Positions 7,693 to 14,626 of a stretch of 37,963 bases of DNA are shown here, piece by piece. The notes under the pieces were generated by a model. It saw nothing but the letters and a program-made list of their open reading frames with translations. It was not told where the DNA came from and ran no database searches. The position numbers were made by a program, and so were the translations under genes. The stretch covers positions 1 to 37,963 of the forward strand of contig JAPCJN010000007.1 of NCBI GenBank assembly GCA_027886925.1, given 5' to 3'. Every line of letters begins with the position of its first letter. Position 1 is the stretch's first letter. This DNA is from Nitrososphaerota archaeon. Its GTDB lineage: Archaea; Thermoproteota; Nitrososphaeria; Nitrososphaerales; UBA183.

Positions 7693-8787
7693 CTACTTGC
7701 TGTAGCTCTTGACCGGCTTGCCTAGGTATTTTGGATCTATCTCCAGCCCCAGTCCAGGTCCGCGCGGTACCTTTCCAATGCCGTCCTTGACGGTTATCCC
7801 TCCGCTCTTGACAAGGTCCTCCTTGAGATAGGTGTGCGTTGTGAAACCACAACCGAAGAGGTCCCTGGTGCTGACCGCTAGTTGGAGCCCTGCGGTGTTG
7901 GCGACCCTGCTGCAGACGTAGTCGTCTATGTAGACCGGAATCGACGCGGCCTCGGCTATAGTGCAAAGGCCTTTCGCGGTAAAGAACCCGCCGAACTTCA
8001 AGAGTTTCAAAGCGACCATGTCCGCCGCCTGCGCCCTGATGACCTCGATCAAGTCAGACGGACCCATGATGCACTCGTCAGCGACCACCGGCACCTTCAC
8101 TGCTCTGCGAATTTGAGCAAGGTCTTGAATGGTCGGAGAAGGTTGCTCCGCCCAGATGTCCAAGTGCTCCACCTTCTTGAGGATGCTGATGGCCTCGGAA
8201 GGTGTCCAGCCTCCGTTCGCGTCGAACTTCAAGACCACGTCAGGTCCAGCCGCCTTGCGTAGCGAGGTTATTCGTTCGATGTCGCCTTGCGGGTCCAGAC
8301 CTACCTTGACCTCAAACGTCCTGTAACCCATTTCTATGAAATTGGTCAAGTCGGCAACCATGTCCTTGGTGCTCTTGATCGTCAACATCATGTGGTTCGG
8401 AAGCTTCTCAGCATACAACCCGCCGAGAAGCTTGTGAATCGGCTTATTGGACGCCTTGCCCATGAGGTCGTAGGCGGCGATGTCGACGGCCGCCTTTGCA
8501 GCATGGTTGTGTTTTATGCCGGCGTCCATCTGGTCATGTATCCTGCTGATGTCAAATGGGTCCATCCCGAGGATTCGCGGGACTATCTCGTCAAAGGCAC
8601 CGAGGATGGATCCGGTCGTCTCACCTGAGTATCCCGGCGGGCCCGTGGTCTCGGCCACGCCTGTCAATCCGTCGGCATGCATGATGAGAATCACGACAGG
8701 GTTCGTAGTGTAAGTCTGGTAGCCGGTCACAATTGGTTGTCTCAACGTCGCGTTGAACAGGTGGACGTCCACCTTTTGGATTTGCAT
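7693..8787 (-). CDS. Enolase superfamily (mandelate racemase/muconate-lactonizing type) enzyme
   Basis: A 364-residue protein with the N-terminal capping domain and a modified barrel. Metal ligands are visible as Asp in F-D-A-N-G-G-W, Glu in W-A-E-Q-P and Asp/Glu in V-V-A-D-E; a catalytic Lys is in A-L-K-L-L-K-F-G-G. At the second-strand K-x-K motif the sequence is F-E-V-K-V-G, so the first lysine is glutamate while the second is kept. Members racemise, epimerise, cycloisomerise or dehydrate carboxylates through an enolate. I see no clear C-terminal D-x-D motif, so L-Ala-D/L-Glu dipeptide epimerase is not specifically supported. The ATG at 8787 is 26 bp from a TATA element. Confidence 0.9.
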   Translation of the reverse strand: MQIQKVDVHLFNATLRQPIVTGYQTYTTNPVVILIMHADGLTGVAETTGPPGYSGETTGSILGAFDEIVPRILGMDPFDISRIHDQMDAGIKHNHAAKAAVDIAAYDLMGKASNKPIHKLLGGLYAEKLPNHMMLTIKSTKDMVADLTNFIEMGYRTFEVKVGLDPQGDIERITSLRKAAGPDVVLKFDANGGWTPSEAISILKKVEHLDIWAEQPSPTIQDLAQIRRAVKVPVVADECIMGPSDLIEVIRAQAADMVALKLLKFGGFFTAKGLCTIAEAASIPVYIDDYVCSRVANTAGLQLAVSTRDLFGCGFTTHTYLKEDLVKSGGITVKDGIGKVPRGPGLGLEIDPKYLGKPVKSYSK

Positions 8788-8807
8788 GCGGCGCGAGGCT
8801 CCTCTGA

Positions 8808-8818
8808 CTTTATTTATG
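8808..8818 (-). promoter_or_regulatory. TATA element for the enolase-superfamily gene
   Basis: Minus strand CATAAATAAAG, centred 26 bp from the ATG at 8787: a leaderless arrangement. Confidence 0.6.
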
Positions 8819-8884
8819 CGTTCTCAGAAATTCTGCGTCCAGCAACGGGGACCATTCGTTAGCGATTCTTAAAAGTCGGAAACA

Positions 8885-8891
8885 GATAAAG
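8885..8891 (+). promoter_or_regulatory. TATA-like element for the cysteine hydrolase gene
   Basis: GATAAAG is centred 27 bp from the TTG at 8915. A second A/T-rich stretch, TTCTTAAAAG near 8866-8876, is an alternative. Confidence 0.4.
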
Positions 8892-8914
8892 ACCTAACAG
8901 ACCAACGTGGACTG

Positions 8915-9652
8915 TTGATAGAATTCCGAGGGCGGCTTATTCCTGAGAACCTCGAAGAACTCGTTGATCCGAAGAGGACGGCACTCCTTGTGGTCGACGT
9001 CCAGAACGACTTTTGTTCTGAGGGGGGAGTCTGGCACAGGCAGGGAAAATTCTCGCCGACTTACAAGCAAACGATCAACAACATCAAATGGCTTCTGGAC
9101 GAGGCAAGGAAGTCGGGTGTCCTGGTGCTGTACTCTCTCAGCACCCATCTCCCAGATTTTCGCGGAGATACGGCAGTGTCTCTGCGGACGTTCTTCCGGT
9201 ATCACGGAGTCAAAGAGACCGCTGCGTTCGAACCGTACATCGTGGAAGACACCTGGGGGCACCAGTTCGTCGACGATGTGAAGCCCAAGCCTGGAGACCT
9301 GGTCTTCAAGAAGACGAGGGCCAACGCGTTTCTCAACAGCTACCTCGACACAATTCTGCGCGCGAACGCAATATCAAACCTGGTGATCACCGGCGTGCTA
9401 ACCGAGGCTTGTGTCGAGGCCACCGCCCGAGAAGCGTCATACCGCGACTACTTCTCTATCGTGATCACAGATTGCGTCGACTCCTATAACAAGGAATTCC
9501 ACGAGATGGCTCTGAAGTATATGAAAAGTAGGCTCGACTGTGCCACCAGCCGCGAGGTAGGCGAAATATGGAGGCACCAACTTTCAAATGGCCAAAGACA
9601 GGACATCGTTAGGGATGTCCAAGAACGACAAGGGACTTTCGTGACACCTTAG
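8915..9652 (+). CDS. Isochorismatase-family cysteine hydrolase
   Basis: A 245-residue alpha/beta hydrolase of the isochorismatase-like family. The catalytic triad is D28 in L-V-V-D-V-Q-N-D-F, a Lys at 132-133 in F-K-K-T-R-A-N-A-F, and C166 in T-E-A-C-V-E-A-T-A-R. Such enzymes include N-carbamoylsarcosine amidase, nicotinamidase and ureidoacrylate or biuret hydrolases; a C-terminal nucleophile Cys with this context favours amide or ureido hydrolysis over isochorismate. The start is TTG, supported by TATA spacing; no ATG start gives a complete domain. The neighbours (enolase-superfamily enzyme on the other strand, DUF885 peptidase downstream) suggest amide cleavage in the same pathway. Confidence 0.88.
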   Translation: MIEFRGRLIPENLEELVDPKRTALLVVDVQNDFCSEGGVWHRQGKFSPTYKQTINNIKWLLDEARKSGVLVLYSLSTHLPDFRGDTAVSLRTFFRYHGVKETAAFEPYIVEDTWGHQFVDDVKPKPGDLVFKKTRANAFLNSYLDTILRANAISNLVITGVLTEACVEATAREASYRDYFSIVITDCVDSYNKEFHEMALKYMKSRLDCATSREVGEIWRHQLSNGQRQDIVRDVQERQGTFVTP

Positions 9653-9680
9653 CGCGTCCGGGCCTGTGCGATTCCCTTCT

Positions 9681-9690
9681 GCTTATTAAC
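9681..9690 (+). promoter_or_regulatory. TATA element for the DUF885 gene
   Basis: GCTTATTAAC is centred about 34 bp upstream of the ATG at 9720. The same CTTATTAAC form recurs at other promoters in the window. Confidence 0.55.
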
Positions 9691-9719
9691 GCGGTTTCAC
9701 TGGGGCCGATTGCGAAAAA

Positions 9720-11381
9720 ATGCCGCGCACCTTCCGTGCGATTGAGGAAGACTTCATAGAACTCTATGGCACAATCCAGTGTCACGGAATTGCGGTAGGC
9801 GGGTCGGCGACAAGGGTAGGGTTCCACAAATATGACGATCGCATCTTCGTTCCCTCCGATAGGAACCTGGCCCACGTCTGGAAGGAGATAACCAGGCTGA
9901 CCAAAGATTTGAAGACGCTCAACTACACTAAGATGAGTTTTCGCGATGGTCTCCGAGCGCGGGAGATGGTGAAGCGCCTGGCATCGATAAAGAAAGACAT
10001 GGAGTGGAATATCCAGAGTCCTGTCTACTATCTCCGCGCCATCGGCGAAGGGATCCTCACTCTACAAGGTTGCGACCACCTACCGAAACAGAGACGGGCC
10101 GTGAACATGGCGAAGCGGTTCAAGTACACCCACGCCCTGTTCGAGAGTTCCAAGAAGAGAGTACGGCGGACCTCGCAGCTGCACGTGCAGGTAGCCACTC
10201 AGCTCGGAAATGCGCTCATTGGATTCTTCACGACAGAGATTCCAAGATTTGTCGAAGACCAAAAGCCCCAGATCCGCAAGACCGTGGTAAGCGAAGCTCG
10301 GGCGGCTGCGGAGGAGGTGCGCCAGTACCTGCGATTCATCGACTCGATAAAGAAAGAGCTTCCGGAGAGGCAGCCACTGGGCGACGAGGAGTATACGGAA
10401 ATACTTCAGGTGAAGTTCGGCTTCGACACCGACGCCACAGCAATGAGGGAGTTCGGTGAGAGGGAGTTCGAGATCTGGAGCGCCAAGCTCGACGGCCTTG
10501 CACGGAAACTCGTCCCAGGAGCCAAGTCATGGGTGGAGGTCAAGCAGAAGTTGATGGACGACCACCCTGTGACCGACAGGCAGGTGATAACAGAGTACAG
10601 GGCTGCGTTGGCCCAGAATCGGAAGTTCCTAAGGAAGAACAACATCGTGACTCTCCCAGAGGGTGAGACTTGCAAGCTGATAGAAACGCCCACGTGGGAG
10701 AGAGTGTTCAAGGGTTTTGCCTCTTGTTGGAACGATGGAATAGTCGAGGGGATGCGCTCCTCGACCTTGTGGATGACCCCGAGCTTTCCTGGCAAGGACC
10801 CGGAAGAGCATCACCGGGAGCACTACCGTGCTTATCAGCGCATACACGTGGGACACGAGGGCTATCCAGGCCACCACGTGAACTACACCAATATCGCGGT
10901 CCATGCCCCGAAAAGCTCCAGGTTCATCACGCGTTTCGGGGGTGGCATCATCGAGGGCTGGGCCGTGTACGCCGAAACGGTCCTCAAGGAGAACGGCGCG
11001 TTCGACGAGGAGCAAGAATTCGCGTGGGCTCTGAACATCCTCTGGAGATGCGTCCGGGTCATCAACGACGTGGGCCTGCACACCGGTTCGATGTCATTCG
11101 ATGACGCGGTAAAGTTGCTGGTCGACAAGCTCAAGATGAACCCCACAGCTGCTGAGAGCGAAGTGAACAGGCAATTGGTCGAACCCGGGAACCTCCCGAA
11201 GTACCTCTACGGCAGGAACACGATAATAGAAATCCGAGAAGAAGCGCGTGAGAAGCTCGGATCAAAGTTTGACCAAAAGTGGTTCCACGACCTGTTGACC
11301 CAGGCAGGCGAGATATCTCTTCCTGGACTCCGAGAGTTGACGATGCACGAAGCCGATGTCCTCTTGGAAAAGCGCGCCTAG
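9720..11381 (+). CDS. DUF885-family putative metallopeptidase
   Basis: A 553-residue protein with the DUF885 signature H-V-G-H-E-G-Y-P-G-H-H (H379, E380, H385/H386), the zinc-binding and catalytic motif of this family within the gluzincin-like clan, followed by G-G-G-I-I-E-G-W-A-V-Y-A-E, which supplies the further Glu. The N-terminal third is helical and less conserved. There is no signal peptide, so it should act in the cytoplasm, where it could trim short peptides delivered by the Dpp importer encoded nearby. It sits 42 bp upstream of the second M19-like gene, with which it could be co-transcribed. Substrates of the family are poorly known. Confidence 0.87.
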   Translation: MPRTFRAIEEDFIELYGTIQCHGIAVGGSATRVGFHKYDDRIFVPSDRNLAHVWKEITRLTKDLKTLNYTKMSFRDGLRAREMVKRLASIKKDMEWNIQSPVYYLRAIGEGILTLQGCDHLPKQRRAVNMAKRFKYTHALFESSKKRVRRTSQLHVQVATQLGNALIGFFTTEIPRFVEDQKPQIRKTVVSEARAAAEEVRQYLRFIDSIKKELPERQPLGDEEYTEILQVKFGFDTDATAMREFGEREFEIWSAKLDGLARKLVPGAKSWVEVKQKLMDDHPVTDRQVITEYRAALAQNRKFLRKNNIVTLPEGETCKLIETPTWERVFKGFASCWNDGIVEGMRSSTLWMTPSFPGKDPEEHHREHYRAYQRIHVGHEGYPGHHVNYTNIAVHAPKSSRFITRFGGGIIEGWAVYAETVLKENGAFDEEQEFAWALNILWRCVRVINDVGLHTGSMSFDDAVKLLVDKLKMNPTAAESEVNRQLVEPGNLPKYLYGRNTIIEIREEAREKLGSKFDQKWFHDLLTQAGEISLPGLRELTMHEADVLLEKRA

Positions 11382-11401
11382 TTCTCATTCTAACCCGAAT
11401 G

Positions 11402-11409
11402 GTTTAAAC
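11402..11409 (+). promoter_or_regulatory. Possible TATA element for the second M19-like gene
   Basis: GTTTAAAC is about 19 bp from the GTG at 11424 and about 52 bp from the TTG at 11457. It fits neither start perfectly, so it is weak. Confidence 0.3.
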
Positions 11410-11423
11410 GCACTTTTCTGGGT

Positions 11424-12530
11424 GTGGCGAGGCGTGAACGCTATCTGGCCCGAAGATTGAAACAAATAACTGCGAGCGAGAACGAACGCGCCCTCGAAAT
11501 CTATGGAAAATCGATTGTAGTCAATACCAACGATTCGACGAAGTATTATGCTTGGCCTGTCTACTTTCCCCGTCTTTACCAAGGAGGGATAACATCATCG
11601 TTTGTGACCGTTGTTCATCCAACCGGAGAAGGTCTGCCACCGCCTATCTATGAAGCGACATTCCGGATAGTGGCTCACTGGGTCGACTTTTGGAACAAGC
11701 TCTTGCTGAGCCTCGGTCCCGATAAGGTACAGCGTGCGACTACCGTGAAAGACATAAAGAAAGCAAAGAAGGAAAAGAAAATTGCTCCGGTCTACATGCT
11801 CCAGGGAGCGAACTCGATAGAGGAACTCGGCCTAGTTAACACTCTTTTCCAGATGGGCATCCGGATCATGGGGCTCACGTACATGCGCCGTAATTACATC
11901 GGCGATGGATGCATGGAGCGCAATCCCAGTGGTTTGAGCAAGTATGGGATACAGGTCGTGGAAGAAATGAACAAGGTGGGAATCGTGGTGGACCTTTCGC
12001 ATGTGGGTTATCGGACTACGATGGACGCCATAGAGACTTCGAAAAACCCGTGCACCTTCTCGCACTCGAACCCCATGGCCCTCCGCGAGGCCGTAAGGAA
12101 CGCCACGGACGACCAGATCCAGGCGCTGGCAGCAAAGGGCGGAGTCATGGGCATCACGAGTCCTTGGTGGTTTTTGCCGACGAGCTATGGCAAGCGCCCA
12201 GAGGTCGATGACTACCTCGACGCCATGGAGTACGTCATCAAGCTGGTAGGCATAGATCACGTGGCTATCGGGCTCGATATCTCCGCCCCGGAAGGGCGCA
12301 GGAAGGAAGACGTGAAACAGCTCAACGCGTACTTTCCTGACCTGACAGAAGCCTCGGGGGGTAAGTTCGACGTGTGGCCCGTCAAGAGACGATATGCCAA
12401 CGGCCTTGATGCCCACACCGCTCTGCCCATCGCGAAGGGCCTGGTGGTAAGGGGTTACTCGGACCAGGATATCCAAAAAGTCCTAGGGCTCAACTGGTTG
12501 AGAGTCTTTGAGAAGGTCTGGGGCGAGTAG
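11424..12530 (+). CDS. Second M19 (renal dipeptidase) family paralogue with altered metal site
   Basis: A 368-residue homologue of the protein at 5335-6393, sharing G-L-T-Y-M-R-R-N-Y-I-G-D-G, V-D-L-S-H, F-S-H-S and the D-H-V-A-I-G-L-D strand. At the family's His-x-Asp site it reads T35-N36-D37, and at the bridging-Glu site L-Q-G (Q127); the same two ligand positions are therefore changed in both copies. The GTG at 11424 is used here, but TTG at 11457 aligns better with the N-terminus of the paralogue. It follows the DUF885 peptidase by 42 bp, and its 3' end overlaps the convergent dppC gene by 48 bp. It may be a barrel hydrolase with different metal use, or a binding protein. Confidence 0.82.
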   Translation: MARRERYLARRLKQITASENERALEIYGKSIVVNTNDSTKYYAWPVYFPRLYQGGITSSFVTVVHPTGEGLPPPIYEATFRIVAHWVDFWNKLLLSLGPDKVQRATTVKDIKKAKKEKKIAPVYMLQGANSIEELGLVNTLFQMGIRIMGLTYMRRNYIGDGCMERNPSGLSKYGIQVVEEMNKVGIVVDLSHVGYRTTMDAIETSKNPCTFSHSNPMALREAVRNATDDQIQALAAKGGVMGITSPWWFLPTSYGKRPEVDDYLDAMEYVIKLVGIDHVAIGLDISAPEGRRKEDVKQLNAYFPDLTEASGGKFDVWPVKRRYANGLDAHTALPIAKGLVVRGYSDQDIQKVLGLNWLRVFEKVWGE

Positions 12531-13421
12531 TGTATCCTCAACTTGGCGCGGCTTCCCGATTGAAAATCTTCTGACGCGCAACCTCGGGTTCAAGCTGTCG
12601 TTCAACCCGTCGCTGATCAGATTGAACGCGATCACGGTAAGCGCGATGGCTACGCCGGGAAAGACTGACATCCACCAGGCTATGTCATAGGTCCGCAGCG
12701 CGTCATTCAGGAGCCATCCCCAGCTCACAGCGTTTGGGTCGCCTAGCCCGAGGAAACTCAACCCAGATTCTGTCAGGATCGCTCCCGCAATTTGGTAGCC
12801 GAAGACGATTATGACCGGGAAGATCGCGCTCGGCAATATCTCGCGGAAGATGATGTGAAAATCTCCAGCGCCGAGCATCCTCGCCGACTCTACGAACTCG
12901 CGCTCTCTAAGAGAGAGGAATTGCCCTCTGAGGAGGCGAGCGGGCTCCGGCCAGTTTGTGATTGCAATGGCGAAAGTGATCAGGTAGATGCTGTGCCCCA
13001 CGAATGCGACTATCAAGAGCGCCAGAAAGAACGTGGGGATGACGAGAAAAGTGTCGACCAGCCTCATAAGGACAACGTCCACGACGCCACCGAAATAGCC
13101 TGCTGCCGCGCCGACCAGGATGCCTACGGAGATGGAAACTAGCGCCGCGGTGAAGCCTATGAACAGCGACACCCTCGACCCCCAAAGCATCCTCACGAGG
13201 AGGTTCCTTCCGAAGTCGTCTGTCCCCATGGGGTGACTGAGGCTGGGTGGCAACAAGATCTCATGGAAATTGAGCAGCCCAGGATCAGGGGCAAACAATG
13301 GCGTCAATGCCGCCACCGCGGTGAAGAGACCGACGATTGCGAGGCCGACGACGGCTCCCCTAGACCTGCTGAAGCGGGTCCAGAACTCCCTAATCTTGGG
13401 GAACCGCCCAAGGCTCTTCAA
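12483..13421 (-). CDS. dppC: Dipeptide/oligopeptide ABC transporter permease, DppC-type
   Basis: A 312-residue inner-membrane permease. It has the DppC hallmarks: an N-terminal cytoplasmic segment before the first membrane helix, H-P-M-G-T-D-D-F-G-R-N-L-L near residue 65-78, further helices and the coupling-loop sequence E-S-A-R-M-L-G-A-G-D...P that contacts the ATPase. A G-L-S-F-L-G-L-G-D-P segment is typical. The TTG start overlaps the dppB stop by 4 bp (TTGA), implying translational coupling. The 3' end extends 48 bp into the convergent M19-like gene. It works with DppB, the binding protein at 14627 and the ATPases at 19285 and 20324. The substrate could be a dipeptide, but related systems import opines, oligosaccharides or nickel. 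Confidence 0.93.
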   Translation of the reverse strand: MKSLGRFPKIREFWTRFSRSRGAVVGLAIVGLFTAVAALTPLFAPDPGLLNFHEILLPPSLSHPMGTDDFGRNLLVRMLWGSRVSLFIGFTAALVSISVGILVGAAAGYFGGVVDVVLMRLVDTFLVIPTFFLALLIVAFVGHSIYLITFAIAITNWPEPARLLRGQFLSLREREFVESARMLGAGDFHIIFREILPSAIFPVIIVFGYQIAGAILTESGLSFLGLGDPNAVSWGWLLNDALRTYDIAWWMSVFPGVAIALTVIAFNLISDGLNDSLNPRLRVRRFSIGKPRQVEDTLLAPDLLKDSQPVEP

Positions 13422-14398
13422 ACCGAGGACCTGCTGTACCTGATCCTCGGGTCTACCATTCCATAGATTATGTCGGCGAGGGCGTTGAAGAAAATCGTTA
13501 TGAGAGACAGCAAAGTGAACGCACCGAGCAGCAAGTTAAGGTCCCGGTCCGCTATCGCTCCGGTTATCACACGGCCCAAACCGGGCCACGCGAAGACTGT
13601 CTCCACGAGAACCGCACCCACGAAAATATAGCCGAGACGCAACGAAGCCACCGTCACCAGCGGCAAAAGAGCGTTCCTGAACGAGTGCCTGAAGAGTATC
13701 CCCCGATTGTCGACTCCTTTTGCCTTCGCGGTCGTTATGAAATCCTCTTGTCTGACTTCCAGCATGCTAGCCCTCGTCACCCTCAAAAAAATCACGGTTC
13801 TCTCCAGCCCCACTATCGTGGCAGGAACGACCAAGTGATACAGGAGGCTTGAAACATATGCCAACCCGTGGACGCCATAGTCCACCATCCCCTCCACAGG
13901 GAACAGCCTGAGGACGAGCCCGAGTTCATAAGAGGCCAACAGGGCTAACCAGAATGCCGGCATCGAGTAGACAATGAGCGACGACGTGAGGATCGCATGG
14001 TCAGTGAGCGAATCGTGCTTGCTTGCTGCGTAAATCCCCCCGAGAACGCCGATTACCAGGGCGATTGCGTACCCCGTTCCTACGAGCAGCAAGGTGGCTG
14101 GTAGTCTCTCGAGCAGGACGTTGAGCACAGGTTCGCCGTATGAAAATGATTGACCGAAGTTCCCTCGAAGAAGGCTCGCCATGTAGATGAAGTACTGTTC
14201 GTAGAGCGGTCTGTCCAAGCCGTACTGGTGTCTCAAAGCGTTGACGAATTGCGGCGAAGCGCCTGGCCCTGCGAGCGAGATAGCAGGATCACCTGGAGCC
14301 AGATGCAACAAAAGAAATGTAATGGTGAGAGTGAGCAGCACAGTAGGGACAGCTTGAATAACCCTTGAGGCGATAAACCTCGGCAACCCTGCGTTCAA
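13418..14398 (-). CDS. dppB: Dipeptide/oligopeptide ABC transporter permease, DppB-type
   Basis: A 326-residue permease with about six membrane helices. It opens with F-I-A-S-R-V-I-Q-A-V-P-T-V, has H-L-A-P-G-D-P after the first helix, Y-G-L-D-R-P-L-Y-E-Q-Y-F-I-Y and the coupling motif A-K-A-K-G-V-D...R-H-S-F-R-N-A-L-L-P. The open frame extends to 14470, but a TATA element at 14425-14435 falls inside that extension, so the TTG at 14398 is the likely start, close to the predicted transcript start. It is first in a two-gene dppBC operon that diverges from the binding-protein gene. It forms the membrane channel together with DppC. Confidence 0.92.
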   Translation of the reverse strand: MNAGLPRFIASRVIQAVPTVLLTLTITFLLLHLAPGDPAISLAGPGASPQFVNALRHQYGLDRPLYEQYFIYMASLLRGNFGQSFSYGEPVLNVLLERLPATLLLVGTGYAIALVIGVLGGIYAASKHDSLTDHAILTSSLIVYSMPAFWLALLASYELGLVLRLFPVEGMVDYGVHGLAYVSSLLYHLVVPATIVGLERTVIFLRVTRASMLEVRQEDFITTAKAKGVDNRGILFRHSFRNALLPLVTVASLRLGYIFVGAVLVETVFAWPGLGRVITGAIADRDLNLLLGAFTLLSLITIFFNALADIIYGMVDPRIRYSRSSV

Positions 14399-14424
14399 GA
14401 GTTCACAGCCTTCGCTTCCGAGAT

Positions 14425-14435
14425 GGCTATAAGTT
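14425..14435 (-). promoter_or_regulatory. TATA element for the dppBC operon
   Basis: Minus strand AACTTATAGCC, centred about 32 bp before the TTG at 14398. It excludes the longer upstream extension of the frame. Confidence 0.5.
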
Positions 14436-14598
14436 TGGCGCAGGCACAGGCGGGATGCTCTTGCCATCAATGACCGAGGGTTCTAATGCCTTGGCGCACG
14501 ATTTTCCAGCGGCTGACGTAAAAGGGCGGCGGACTCCTAAAAGAAAAAGCGGGACAATATTGTGCTAAGTAGCCACTTTTTTCATGGACTTTGAAAGA

Positions 14599-14609
14599 GT
14601 ATTTATTAA
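14599..14609 (+). promoter_or_regulatory. TATA element for the binding-protein gene
   Basis: GTATTTATTAA is centred about 23 bp before the ATG at 14627 and only 8 bp before the ATG at 14612, which argues for the downstream start. With the element at 14425-14435 it makes a divergent promoter region of about 230 bp controlling both halves of the importer. Confidence 0.5.
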
Positions 14610-14626
14610 CAATGAAAACTTCAATC

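Noticed and set aside
7693..8787. Dipeptide epimerase for murein peptide recycling
   Set aside because: The expected C-terminal D-x-D motif is not evident and the K-x-K site is altered, so only the superfamily is claimed.
11832..12476. A 214-residue frame antisense to the second M19-like gene
   Set aside because: His/Val/Arg-rich shadow of a conserved coding gene on the other strand, with no motif of its own.
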